The notes under the pieces were generated by a model, which saw nothing but the letters and a program-made list of their open reading frames with translations, had not been told where the DNA came from and searched no databases. A stretch of DNA of 64,000 bases from Dermacentor variabilis (taxonomy: Eukaryota; Arthropoda; Arachnida; Ixodida; Ixodidae): the NCBI RefSeq assembly GCF_050947875.1, contig NC_134571.1, positions 1,698,501 to 1,762,500 of the forward strand. Reading direction: 5' to 3'. Made by a program: the position numbers and the translations under genes. Each line of letters starts with the position of its first letter. The stretch's first letter is position 1. Below, piece by piece: positions 33,130 through 43,690 of the stretch.

Positions 33130-33741
33130 TGCAGTAGAATGCCCGTGGTCTCAAATCGAGAATTTGAGAACGCGCAGAATGTTATACGCATTTCTGGCTA
33201 TGAGGCATTCATGTCCTCTACCTGTGGTGATGTGAGCAAGGCAATTGTATATATTAGATGTGATCTGTCATACGTGTTGCACGCAGTCCCGCCTCACGAC
33301 AAAAACCAGTACGTTTGTTTAATTGTGAAAACGAATAAGCTTACGTTCACACTCGTCGCTGTTTATGTTTACATTGCTCCTTGAAGTGGCTTCGACTCTA
33401 AACAACTGCACGGCGTGCTATCAGCGACACCCGGCCCTACGATTATCACCGGAGATTTTAATGCTCACCATCCGCTTTCGGGGTGTTTGAAGGTGGACTT
33501 CAGGGGAAGGAGACTAGCATCCTTTGCCACACAGCACGACCTCTACTGCCTCAACGATGGTAGTCCGACACATTTACGTGGGCTTACATACAGCAGCTGC
33601 CTAGACTTGACCCTGGTTTCTCGGCGTCTTGAGAGAAACATGCAATGGTTTCCAGACATCAAATTACATGGAAGCGACCATATTCCAACGTACCTGAAGA
33701 TCAAGGGACTATCTAAATGCTCCTCCACGACCCTCCGGTGA
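33130..33741 (+). pseudogene. LINE endonuclease domain, broken
   Basis: It begins with NARGLKSR directly after a TAG (33134-33136) that occupies the place of the usual Trp. The frame then passes AQNVIRISGYEAF, VAVYVYIAP with a stop near 33382, and IITGDFNAHHPLSG, and it ends with HGSDHIPTYLKI. These are the conserved endonuclease motifs. At least two stops interrupt it. Confidence 0.7.
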
Positions 33742-35302
33742 ATTGACTGGTCGGCGTTTCGGTCGCACACGGAGGAAGTATGTCAGCAAGGGAACCATTC
33801 AAGTCTGGAACACGAAATTCAACAAGCCATGCAAGAGGCTACGCGCGGTTTTCAGCCTTTCCCGAAACATGAAGAATGTGAAGCCGAACTGCAGCGACTA
33901 CGAGCAATTCGCCGGCGGGATGAAAGAAGATACGGAACTAAATCCATCCAGGATCTCAGAGAGGCAAGGTGGATGCAAAAGGAGATTCAACGCCGCATTG
34001 ATGCACTATAATCTCAAAGATGGAAACGTTTCTGTGAGTCGTTGGATCCACGTCAGCGATTATCTCAGATATGGACAACCGTGCGTGGACTTCGCGTATC
34101 ACCGCAACAGCGTGTTCCTTTCAAATCCCTCGCTTTGTACCAAGGTCGCAGCGAAATTGACATTGCTGAAGAATTTTGCTCAAGATTTGCCAGCTTGCAG
34201 CTCCAACGCGCACTTAACCATGTGCCACCCCTGTGCCATGGTATTCCCGTATGGATGTAATGTTTTCGGTGGAGGAGCTTGAAGCGGCACTGGCGACTAG
34301 CAGGCGCTCTTCGTAGCAGGCGCACCATGACTCAGCACCAAACGTTCCGTGGAGTACCGCAAGGCGGAGTGTTGGGGGGAGCCCGACGCTATTCAACCTC
34401 GTGTTCGTTGGCCTAGTTATATGCTGGCCCAACACAGTTAAAGTACCAATCTATGCCGACGACATCTGCATTTTGGCGTCTGTTGTAAGACGACTGCAGG
34501 TACGAGCACGGCTACAAAAGGCAGCTATGTTAACACAACTGTACTTGCGAAAAGAGAACTTACAGCTGTCTTCAGAGAAATGCTGCCTTGTTACACTCAC
34601 TCGGAAGGCAATGAAGCGTTACTCTAAGTGCCAATGGGCAAGCAGTTGCAAGTGCAAGGAAACACCGCTTTTTAGGGGTAATTATCGACCGCGACCTATC
34701 ATGGAGCCCGCACATTTCATACCTAAAGAAGAGGTTAATGACAATAATACAACTCCACAAATTTCTCGGTGGAAAGTCATGGGGCACATCGGTGCGGTCA
34801 ATGCTGCAGCTTTATAACGCCTTGTTCCTCGGTTTCGCAAGATACAGCCTCCCTGTGCTTGGTAACACCTGCAAAACAAACCTGCGTGTACTCCACGGAC
34901 TACAAGCTCAAGCCCTAAGGACGTGTCCCGGTCTTCCGAGGTGTGCATCTACAGCGGCAACGATTGCCATAGCTCTAGATCACTAATATCAACGTACTTG
35001 GCAACCGACGCTCTCATGGCGCATATTCGGCATGTTGCCCGACTACCTTCTCACCATCTTGCCGCTCTACCCGCAGAAAGGCCACACGCAACTTTCAGTC
35101 GTATAATTGTTGCCAACCGTACCTCATTGTCATCGAACTACATGACGGCAGCAAGATCATCCTCACCTTTATGGTGCCTGCACTGACCTGAAATACGCCT
35201 CACCATCCCAGAAATCACGAAGAAAGCTAACATGCCGTCGTTTGCCCTGAAGCAGGCCACATTAGAAGTTTTACATGAGGTGCACAGTGGCCGCGTACAA
35301 GT
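33742..35302 (+). pseudogene. LINE reverse transcriptase with core deletion
   Basis: Fragments in several frames follow one another: a pre-polymerase helical region (RDERRYGTKSIQDLREARW), a jump near 34320 straight to motif B (FRGVPQGGVLG), motif C in another frame (IYADDICILAS), and the C-terminal region (FLGVIIDRDLSWSPHISYL, then RTCPGLPRCAS). The N-terminal polymerase half with motif A is missing. It ends at 35302 in HSGRVQV, where a solo LTR interrupts the start of RNase H. Confidence 0.68.
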
Positions 35303-35836
35303 TGTGGGGTTCTCTCACCCGTGCTCTTGGGACAAAGGAACGACAACACAGTAGTGCAAACAATCACAAGGGCATTTATTGCACCTTTCATAGATCAATG
35401 CCTGCTAGCCGAGTTGCTATTCACAAAACATGCCGATGGGTGCGCGCCAAATTACAAGTCCGACTCACCGCGACCGGATAACGAGCGAATATGTTCGCCC
35501 CATGCTGGATCCCAACGCCTGGTCGTTCGCGTGTACGGTCACGGGAACAGTGGCGCGTTCGAAGGCGGCCACGCGAGACGGTCTCGCAGAAGCATGGATC
35601 GGCGCACGCGCGGCACGGCACGTCCGCACTGCTTGCTGTCCCGAACCAAAAAGAGAGCGCCTTGTCTGCCCGCATCCAAGTAAACCCGCAGCCGCGCAAC
35701 ACTCGCGCCATCTCTCGCACTGCGCTTGTACCACTCCGACCACCGCGGGCGCCAGGCCACGCGGCGAAGCCGCACTGCAGGAGCTATGCGGGAAAACAAG
35801 ATATCAGGGGACGCGTGAGAGTCGCGCATCCCCACA
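35303..35836 (-). repeat. Solo LTR of the non-coding element family, reverse orientation
   Basis: The 534-bp sequence matches the reverse complement of the 531-bp LTRs at 28888 and 30724, from TGTGGGG to CCCCACA. AAGT flanks it at 35299-35302 and 35837-35840, a perfect 4-bp target duplication. A solo LTR implies recombination between two LTRs with loss of the interior. Confidence 0.85.
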
Positions 35837-36704
35837 AAGTTTACATCGATGGCTCAGTCACATCTGCAAGTTCAGCTGCTGCTGTGGTGACACCAACAAG
35901 ATCCGTCAAAATACAGCTAAAACGTCACATGTATCATCAATGGCAGCTTCTGAACTCGTAGCCCTGCGTGCGGCTCTTCACTTCATTCAGGAGGAACCAC
36001 CCCATGCGTGGTCAGTCTTCTGTTATTCTAAGGCAGCCCTTCAGAGTGTACGCTCAGCACTGCGCCATGGGTCACTTGAGGAGCTCGTCGCAGAGAACAG
36101 AGAAGTTCACCATCGCATAGTTGACGAAGGACACGATATAATATATCAGTGGTTGCCTAGTCACTGCGGCATACATGGCAATGATCGAGCAGACGCAGCT
36201 GCCCGATCTGCCCATGACGGCGTCAACTGCATTGCCACTACTCTTTCGAGAGCCGACGCAGCGAAAAAACTTTCCGCACTTGCACGTGACTTGACATTAG
36301 CTCAATGGAATTCCTCCGAGTTCACAAGTGCACGCCTTCATACCCTGAACCCTGATTTACAGCTACGTATTCCACCCGAGCTTCCATGACGTGACTGCAC
36401 CCTTCTAGTCCGTCTATGGCTTGGAGTAGCATATTCAAATGCGTTCTCTTCTCTTATCAGAATGGCTAACAGCCCACTTTGTGACTTCTGCGGTTGCAAT
36501 GAAACAATCGCGCACCTACTTTGTCAGTGCTCTCGTTTCAACCAGCAACGACCAGTTCACTCAGCCATCCTACACAAACTGGACAAGCGCCCAATGACGG
36601 AAAACAAGATCTTCGGAAGCTGGCCTACGCGAACATCAGCGCGATCCGCTATGAAGACGCTGCTGCGCCACTTAAAAGACACTGAACTTTCTGACAAATT
36701 GTGA
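35837..36704 (+). pseudogene. LINE RNase H and zinc-knuckle C-terminus
   Basis: It starts with VYIDGSVTSAS right after the solo LTR. It continues after one frame change with ASELVALRAAL (Glu), FCYSKAAL, where Tyr occupies the position of the third catalytic Asp, and SHCGIHGNDRADAAA. A stop at 36387-36389 is followed, after another shift, by CDFCGCNETIAHLLCQC and the end at 36704. The active-site change and the stops mark it as dead. Confidence 0.72.
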
Positions 36705-36956
36705 CTTTACACTGTGTGACGTAGGACTGCACGGTGACACTGCGTAACACTAGGAACGACTTTATGGGCTGCGTGACAGTGGCCAAAGAAACAGTTCGTG
36801 TGTACGTACGTGTTTGTGTAGGTTTCTATCTTTAAATTTTTTTATCCTTCCCTCGCTCACCTATCGCCTCCCCTTGCCCCTTCCCCAGTACAGGGTAGTC
36901 AACCGGATCTAATCTCTGCTTAACCTCCCTGTCTTTCCTTTGCCTTTCTCTCTCTT

Positions 36957-37116
36957 TTTTGTGACGTCTCAAACACGTGATGATCCCGCGCAGGCACGGT
37001 CCACGAATGTGCGACACTCGTGGCGTCGCGTCCGCAGTATGGGTCTCGGAAGTTACAATAGTGTGTGAACCGTCTGCGTAGATTCTTATATCTGCGACAA
37101 CGGAAAACAAAAAATT
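36957..37116 (+). repeat. ~240-bp satellite array, piece 4
   Basis: Resumes after the LINE with GTGACGTCTC and runs through GATCCCGCGCAGGCAC and GAATGTGCGACACTCGTGG to AACAAAAAATT. There an RTE element is inserted; the array resumes at about 39491. Confidence 0.75.
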
Positions 37117-37156
37117 CATCATCATCATCATCACCACCACCACCACCACCACCACC

Positions 37157-37190
<34 letters not shown>

Positions 37191-37195
37191 TCATC
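37117..37195 (-). repeat. (CAT)n/(CAC)n tail of the RTE element
   Basis: About 79 bp of CAT and CAC triplets, which read as ATG/GTG repeats on the RTE strand. They are the 3' tail of the element, not a coding Ser or Pro tract. Confidence 0.8.
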
Positions 37196-37205
37196 AGCCT
37201 GGTTA

Positions 37206-39294
37206 CGCCCACTGCAGGGCAAAGGCCTCTCCCATACTTCTCCAACAACCCCAGTCATGTACTAATTGTGGCCATGTCGTCCCTGCAAACTTCTTAATCT
37301 CATCTGCCCACCTCACTTCCTGCCGCCCCCTGCTACGCTTCCCTTCCCTTGGAATCCAGTCCGTAACCCTTAATGACCATCGGTTATCATCCCTCCTCAT
37401 TACATGTCCTGTCCATGCCCATTTCTTTTTCTTGATTTCAACTAAGATGCCATTAACTCGCGTTTGTTCCCTCACCCAATCTGCTCTTTTCCTATCCCTT
37501 AACGTTACATCCATCATTCTTCTTTCCATAGCTCGTTGCGTCCTCCTCAATTTAAGTAGAACCCTTTTCGTAAGCCTCCAGGTTTCTGCCCCGTACGTGA
37601 GTACTGGTAAGACACGTACAGCTATTATACACTTTTCTCTTGAGGGATAATGACAACCTGCTGTTGAGAATGCCTGCCAAACGCACCCCAGCCCATTCTT
37701 ATTCTGATTATTTCCGTTTCATGATCCGGATCCGCCGTCACTACCTGCCCTAAGTAGGTGTAGTTCCTTACCATTTCCAGTGCCTCGCTACCTATTGTAA
37801 ATTGCTGTTCTCTTCCGAGACTGTTAAACATTACTTTAGTTTTCTGCAGATTAATTTTTAGACGCACTCTTTTGCTTTGCCTCTCCTGGTCAGTGAGCAT
37901 GCATTGCAATTGCTCCCCTCAGTTACTAAGCAAGTACTAAGCAGTTACTAAGCAATATCATCAGCGAATCGCAAGTTACTAAGGTATTCTCCATTAACTT
38001 TTATCCCCAATTTTTCCCAATCCAGGTCTCTGAATACCTCCTGTAAACACGCTGTGAATAGCATTGGAGAGATCGTATCTCCCTGCCTGACGCCTTTCGT
38101 TATTGGGATTTTGTTGCTTTCTTTATGGAGTACTACGGCGGCTGTAGAGCCGCTATAGATATCTTTCAGTATTTTTACATACGGCTCGTCTACACCCTGA
38201 TTCCGTAATGCCTCCATGACTGCTGAGGTTTCGACAGAATCGAATGCTTTCTCGTAATCAGTGAAAGCTATATATAAGGGTTGGCTATATTCCTCACATT
38301 TCTCTATCACCTGATTGATAGTCTGAATATGGTCTATTGTTGAGTAGCCTTTACGGAATCCTGCCTGGTCCTTTGCTTGACAGAAGTCTAAGGTCCTCTT
38401 CCTCTTCCTAAGTCTTCAACACTAAGGTCCTCTTCCTGAGTAAAAGCCGAATACCTGTTATATAGCTTGATCTGGAATTCCTCTGTTTTCTGTCTTACCG
38501 CTAATTCATTGATTGGCTTCTTATATACCAGTTTCTTCCGTTGCCTCCCCAGGTCTAGGCTAATTCGAGTTCTTACCATCCTATGGTCACTGAAGCGCAC
38601 CTTGCTTAGCACGTCCACATCTTGTATGATGCCAGGGTTAGCGCTGAGTATGAGGTCTATTTCATTTCTAGTCTCGCCTTTCGGGCTCCTTGCCTCCAGC
38701 CTGCTTCTTGCCTACCTTGGTATTGAGGACGCCCATCAGTATACTGTATTTTGTTTTCACTCTACCCATCGCTAGAAGCTTTCGACTTCCTGGTCTTCAT
38801 GAGCGGGTGTAGGGGCGTAGACCTGTACAACCTTCATTTTGTACCTCTTATGAAGTTTCACAACAAGACCTGCCACCCTCTCGTTAATGCTATAGAGTTC
38901 CTGTATGTTACCAGCTATATTCTGATTAATCAGGAGTCCGACTCCTAGTTCTCCTCTCTCCGCTAAGCCCCGGTAGCACAGGACGTGCCCGCTTTTTAGC
39001 ACTGTATATGCTTCTTTTGGCCTCCTAGCTTCACTGAGCCCTATTATATCCTAATTCCTCCAATAGCACTGCTAGACTCGCCTCACTAGATAACGTTCTA
39101 GCATTAAACGTTGCCAGGTTCATATTCCAGCGGCGGCCTGTCCGGAGCCAGGGATTCTTAGCACTCTCTGCTGCGTCGCAGGCCTGACCGCCGCCGTGGT
39201 CAATTGCTTCGCAGCTGCTGGGGACTGAGGGCCGGGGTTTGATTGTTGTGTTCATATAGGAGGTTGTGGCCAAGTACTGCACCAGGGTGGCCAA
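37206..39294 (-). pseudogene. RTE ORF: endonuclease plus reverse transcriptase, deleted and frameshifted
   Basis: The N-terminus (39294 down) ends in NLATFNARTLSSEASL, the start of the endonuclease. Then HVLCYRGLAERGELGVGLL, QVYAPT, and FSDHRMVRTRISLDLG (to 38390). A deletion follows. Reverse transcriptase resumes with KDQAGFRKGYSTIDHI, IAFTDYEKAFDSVE (motif A intact), GVRQGDTISPMLF (B) and LRFADDIA (C), and the C-terminal domain is RTQRAMERRMMDVTLRD to FALQWA at about 37206. Several frameshifts are present. This is the canonical RTE layout. Confidence 0.75.
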
Positions 39295-39413
39295 TGCTGC
39301 TCTGGTGAAGGAGTGCGTTCCCGGTTCTGGTCACCGGGATCAGGCCACCCTCCAGGCCGGTTTATGCAATTTTATCAACACGCGGATTTTTTTTAATCCG
39401 GTGGAAAATTGCG

Positions 39414-39478
39414 TGGCACCGGGATTCGAACCACGGACCTCTTGCATGCGAGGCGGGTGTTCTACCTCTACGCCACCG
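39414..39478 (-). repeat. tRNA-Ala-like block at the RTE 5' end
   Basis: On the minus strand GGTGGCGTAGAGGTAGAAC (A-box-like) is followed by an arm with loop CATGCAA (TGC at anticodon positions) and GGTTCGAATCC (perfect B box). It lacks the invariant U33. The same block occupies the same place in the RTE copy at 55910-59112, so it belongs to the element rather than to a chance insertion. Confidence 0.65.
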
Positions 39479-39490
39479 CTGCTTTCCTTT

Positions 39491-39790
39491 AACAAAAACC
39501 AAAAATTAGCCCAGTGCAATGCGTGCACTGGTGCCGCACTTATAAGTCCGACGATGAAGCTGGTCTTTATGTCCTTTACTGCCCCGTCAAATTGGTGACG
39601 TGTCGACCACTTGATGATCCCGCGCAGGCATGGTCCAAGAATGTGCGACACTCGTGCCGTTGGGTCCGCAGTATGGGTTTCAATGTTTCCAATAGTGCGT
39701 GAACCGTCTGCGTAGATTCGTATGTATGCGACAGCAGAAAACAAGAAATTAGCCCTGTGCAATACGAGCAGCGCCTGCTGAACTTGTTGG
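39491..39790 (+). repeat. ~240-bp satellite array, piece 5 with one uninterrupted unit
   Basis: It finishes the unit split by the RTE element and then gives one complete unit, 39537-39780 (244 bp), up to the next unit start AACTTGTTGG at 39781. It ends at 39790 in unrelated AT-rich DNA. Confidence 0.78.
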
Positions 39791-41042
39791 TTATATTCAT
39801 AGTCTCATTACCTACCCGAATGTTGCTTGCGGAAGCATGTTCGAACGTCGCTTTTTACCGCTATAGCACATTCAAAATCAAGTCATCTGCACCATTACTA
39901 AGACTACAAGCTACTTAAACGTTGACTACTTGGTCTGTGAGAGCAAGGTTTTTTTGTGGAGCAGATATTCTGCTTTAACCAGCATCTTATTTTCTATAAA
40001 TTGGTCAGAAATCTGCTCCATTATCAATTTGTTGATGTTAACTTACCAATAAACCATATGCTTATGGCATTTGCTTGAACGCTTTTCTTTCACATCCGAG
40101 AGCTCGCAGTAATTGCGGTCAAATAGCTTCAGCCCAGACAGCAATGAAAAATGCAGTAATTTACGTAACTCACGAACATCAACTTTCAAACGCGTCCTTT
40201 ATATCATCCACTAGAACATCTTCAACTTACATTGTGCCACATTTCTTTTTTTCTATTGAGTTGTCTAGTGTGCTATGTTTAGTAACTGTAAAGTTGTTTG
40301 TGTAATTCTAGTTTGTGATGTTGTCTACGAGGTTTTTACGAAGGCTTTTGAGTTCTTGGTAATTTCTGGATTGATTTTGTCGCTGAGTTACCTTCAAGCA
40401 CACGTGTTGTAGTGCTTACGATGTCTTCGTTGTTGGAATTGAGGCTCCGTGTTCAATATGTAATTTTGGAGCTTTCTCCTTGATAGTGTAGTACCTGTGT
40501 TATCAATTTCAGAACAAACACTCGTTTATTTTTTTATTTTTGTTATAGTTGTGATTTTTTGCCAAGGTGAGTTTCCTACTCTCCAATCTGTTTGCAAGCA
40601 CATACTTTCTTGTCGTCCGTATACTGATTCGTTAAAACGCTCAAACGCCCTCACCTGGTTTCAATTACATTTTTTTCTCGCTCACTTGGTGCTCGAAACT
40701 TGTTACCTGGCGTTGTTTGTCAATTGCGGGGCATTTTAGAAGCAGCAGACGAGTGTTACCATTTCGGTCCCCGCCTTATTCTAATTACTGATCTTCCTTG
40801 AATGCGGCCGGTACTGTTTTACAGATGCCGCGTTTAGTGCAGATTTGCTTCTTGGCGTCACGGCCGCGCTACCCTCGTTTTGTCCGCCTATAACTTTCCA
40901 TGTTCCTGCATAGCCCAATAAAGTGTGTCAAAACGAAAGTGCTGCTTGCGATTCCGGCGGCGCTCGCGCGCCACTTCCGACGGGGGGAGGAGGGGGCTCC
41001 ACTATAGGGGCGCCCCCCACTAGGACCGGTTCCAGTGCGGCC
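39791..41042. other. Intergenic and 5' flank of the host gene
   Basis: AT-rich to about 40780, then increasingly GC-rich toward the ATG at 41043. No TATA box is evident in the last 120 bp, which contain GGCGCTCGCGCGCC and a G-rich GGGGGGAGGAGGGGG. This suits a CpG-island, TATA-less promoter. Confidence 0.45.
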
Positions 41043-41757
41043 ATGGCACGCGCGCCGCGCTGCTGCACCGTGGACGGCGTGGTCGCCTTCATTGGCGTCG
41101 TGAGCGCGGTAAGTGGCCCGCGGCCGCGGGGCTGCGGACCGCGGCTGACGCTCGTCCACCCGCAGCTGATCCACGTGCTGGAGTTCTTCGCCTTCTGGTA
41201 CCTGCTGGCCGCCTTCTTCATCCTGACCGGGGATGCGCACCGGCCCGACGACCACTTCTGTGAGTGCCGCGAGGCCACAACGAGCCCAGTGTGATGACGG
41301 CGCTTGCCGCCGCAGGGGGGCTGCTGTACCCGGCGCTGCTGGTGCTGCACTCGGTGCTGCAGGCGGCCCTGTCCCTGCTGCTCGCCGCGGGCGCACTCAA
41401 GAGGCGCAAGGCGTACATCCTGCCCTGGATCGTCACCAGCATCGTGGAGTGCGCGCTGCTCTTCAAGTGCAGCATCTTCCTCGGCCTGCAATCGGTATGC
41501 GGCCGCGCGTTCGGCGCAGGTACAGCCGTAATACGACGTTATGCGTGCGACGCAGGTGCCCGCCAGCGCGTGGATCACCGCAACCACCGTGGCCTTCTCG
41601 AGCGTCCAGGTGGGTCGGTCGGAGGTCGCCCGCCACGCTGCTCACGCTCACCCTTGCCCCGCAGCTCTTCTACGTGTCCTGCGTGGTGCTCTACTTCCGG
41701 AGGCTCAAGAAGATGGAACGTGAGATCCAGCCGCCGGAGGTGTACAAGTGCCCGTGA
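41043..41757 (+). CDS. Small four-pass membrane protein gene, five exons with tiny introns
   Basis: Exons 41043-41108, 41166-41259, 41316-41494, 41556-41609 and 41665-41757 join in frame to 161 residues. The start has a strong Kozak context (GCCATGG). All introns are GT-AG: 57, 56, 61 and 55 bp. Predicted membrane segments lie at residues about 10-45 (one or two passes, VDGVVAFIGVVSA then FWYLLAAFFIL), 56-80, 88-112 and 116-143. The cytoplasmic-like tail is basic and ends QPPEVYKCP. An N-terminal CC pair could be palmitoylated (inference). The layout resembles small arthropod tetraspan families such as DUF4728 or LAPTM-like proteins, but I cannot assign a family. The coding region is extremely GC-rich at third positions, unlike its flanks. 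Confidence 0.78.
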
Positions 41758-41945
41758 TGCTTGTGAGAGGCTTCTGCAGTCGACACTGGTTTTGATATCC
41801 ACAATAGGAATTGGTATGCCATTGTTGCTTTTATCGAGGCATCCATGTGGGATATAACAATAATATGTCTTCCTAAATATGACAATTCCCGCTTACCTGT
41901 GCCTTAATATCTGTATTGCGCACAACCTTTTTAAAGTTCCAACAA

Positions 41946-41951
41946 ATTAAA
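41946..41951 (+). terminator. Candidate polyadenylation signal ATTAAA
   Basis: ATTAAA lies about 190 bp after the stop codon of the membrane-protein gene, within an A-rich stretch. It is the best candidate nearby. Confidence 0.4.
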
Positions 41952-42212
41952 AGAAAAATTGCGTGGAGCATATCATTCAGAAGAGGAGGACATTACTTGA
42001 ACGAGAAAAAGATTCAGTAACTTTCCTCTTGTTCATTAAGGACACGGTGAAATTGCGAAGTGAACACCCAACGTAGCGAAGTCATGCCTGGTTAGTGAAT
42101 AACCTTAAGACTAGAGAAGCACTTTTTTGATAGCCGTCCTTAAAATGTGCTATGGAATACGTTGGCATTCCAGTTGTTTCCCAAAACGCTTATTCTAGCA
42201 GTTCAGGGCTAC

Positions 42213-42345
42213 GTTTATTTATTTTATTTTACCTATTTGTAGTACCTCAAGGACACCTGAGGAGGGGCTCTACATAAGCGGTGGGCTGTTTTTGCATATT
42301 AGTTTTGCAATGGTGCGTTTCAAGGGGGTTGGGTTTGACTAAAGC
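42213..42345 (-). mobile_element. LINE 3' UTR remnant
   Basis: On the minus strand the sequence passes GAGCCCCTCCTCAGGTGTCC and then a TAAAATAAAATAAATAAA tail, like the 3' ends of CR1-type elements in this window. No coding part remains. Confidence 0.4.
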
Positions 42346-42384
42346 ACGCCGTTGGTGGGAACGCTCTTCCAGTCCTTTGAGGTT

Positions 42385-43690
42385 GAGGTTGAGGTTTATT
42401 TTCCTTCAAAGATGAAAGAGGGAACTGCTACGAAAGGCAGTAAAGCCTGACGAAGTCACAGCAGTGAGCAACACAGAAATAAATATTAAAATAGTATGAT
42501 AGTGAACAAAATACATTGCATCAAACGACAGTATTACCATGAGAAATATTACTTTTGATACAAAGACAGTGCACCATAAATCAAAGGCAGTGTATAAACA
42601 TGACATGAGGTCGCTAAATAAAACACACACACAGACAACTTGACACGAAAACAAGAGATGCTTCGCTAAGCAAAAAAAAAACAGATTATGTTGAATCAGT
42701 GCTGATTAGTAACTTTTTAATGCCTTTATTCAATTTGATCTTAGGGAGATCGAACATGACACTTAAAGATGGGTTATTGAGAACGACTGGAATCTGGTAA
42801 TCGAGTTTTTGTTTGCCGTAGTTTGCCGTAAATTGAGGAGGGCGGTTTGGAGCAATGGAATACAAACGATTACGATGGATGTACTGCAACAGGCGAAATA
42901 TGTAAACATGGTTTGCAATTATGCTTATGACAGAGTGGTAACGTTGGTAGGTTTTCCGGCCTACCATGGTAACGCTCAATAGCCCACAATGCCTTCTTTT
43001 GGAAAAGCAGTAACTTCTGAAAATTACTTATTGTTGTAGTGTCCCAGACAAGTGCACAATAGGACAATTTGGAAAAAAAATAGCGCGTAGTATATGGACA
43101 CTTTTAGGGAAAAGGACAAGAGATCGCTGATCCGGTAAAGACAACCAACAGTTTTACTAAGGTCCGTAAGACGTTTTGAAATATGCGCGTTCCATGATAA
43201 ATGTTCATTAAACCAGACACCAAGAAACTTATGAGTTGTTACGTGTTGCAGTTTTGTGTTGGCGTATATTAGGTTAAGTGTGTTATGAACAGAGGCATTA
43301 ATAGGTCTGAAAATTATGTACCTGGTTTTTGACACGCTTAAACTAAACTTATTCGCCTGCACCCAAGCGTATAATTCTACCAAATAAGCGTTCACGATAG
43401 TTTCTGATTCCGGCAGAGTACGTGATGTGAAAAAATATTTGTATCGTCAGCGTACATAACCAAATCTGGAGAATCAGGTATGTTACAGATGTCGTTTATG
43501 TACAATAAAAACAAAAGTGGACCTAATATATATCCCTGCGGAACCCCTTGGGTAATGCGCAAACGGTTCGAAACAAAATTATTCCATTTAACGTATTGTA
43601 TTCTGTTATTTACGCAACTTTTCAGCAGATGCTGAAAAGGTATGACGTCAAGTGCAAAAAAAAAAGCCTTTTTGGAGGTGAATAAGAATA
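42385..43690 (-). mobile_element. 5'-truncated CR1-like LINE
   Basis: The element ends on the minus strand with a repeat of AACCTC type at about 42379-42396. ORF2 begins near 43560 with GPLLFLLYIND (after motif B) and YADDTNIFF (motif C near 43450). It continues with FLGVWFNEHLSWNAHI and YCALVWD to about 42690. Frame changes occur near 43400, 43050 and 42960. It resembles the element at 12961-17692 in motif spelling. Confidence 0.7.

Larger units (their letters stand above)
25395..36956 (+). mobile_element. Full-length RNase H-type LINE, heavily nested
   Basis: A 10-bp target duplication, TTTTGTGACG, lies at 25385-25394 and 36957-36966, and the surrounding satellite unit is continuous across it. 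The element contains ORF1 (zinc knuckles), endonuclease, a deleted polymerase, RNase H and a 3' UTR with the phrase GTACAGGGTAGTCAACCGG. It is interrupted by a solo LTR at 26608-32811, itself invaded twice, and by a second solo LTR at 35303-35836. Without these insertions it would be about 4.8 kb. Confidence 0.82.
37117..39490 (-). mobile_element. RTE-like LINE with tRNA-like 5' end and internal deletion
   Basis: Minus-strand element from a tRNA-like block (39478-39414) through a leader, endonuclease and reverse transcriptase to a triplet-repeat tail. It lacks RNase H. Flanks AACAAAAAATT (37106-37116) and AACAAAAACCAAAAATT (39491-39507) suggest a target duplication in the satellite unit. Compared with the copy at 55910-59112 it lacks about 0.77 kb between the endonuclease and motif-0 regions (near 38400). 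Confidence 0.78.

Noticed and set aside
37065..37265. Frames with poly-Ser and poly-Pro
   Set aside because: They translate the CAT/CAC triplet tail of the RTE element, not a protein gene.
39414..39478. A functional tRNA-Ala gene
   Set aside because: It lacks the invariant U33, pairing of the stems is poor, and it is part of the RTE 5' end in two copies.
21761..39790. CRISPR-like array
   Set aside because: The repeated units are about 240 bp, eukaryotic satellite-like and separated by retrotransposons; no short regular repeat-spacer pattern exists.
40497..40739. An 80-codon hydrophobic frame upstream of the host gene
   Set aside because: It is AT-rich with no signal of conservation, and it does not splice into the gene at 41043.
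42406..42654. Minus-strand frame of 82 codons
   Set aside because: It lies in the 3' UTR of a truncated LINE, is AT-rich and has no motif.
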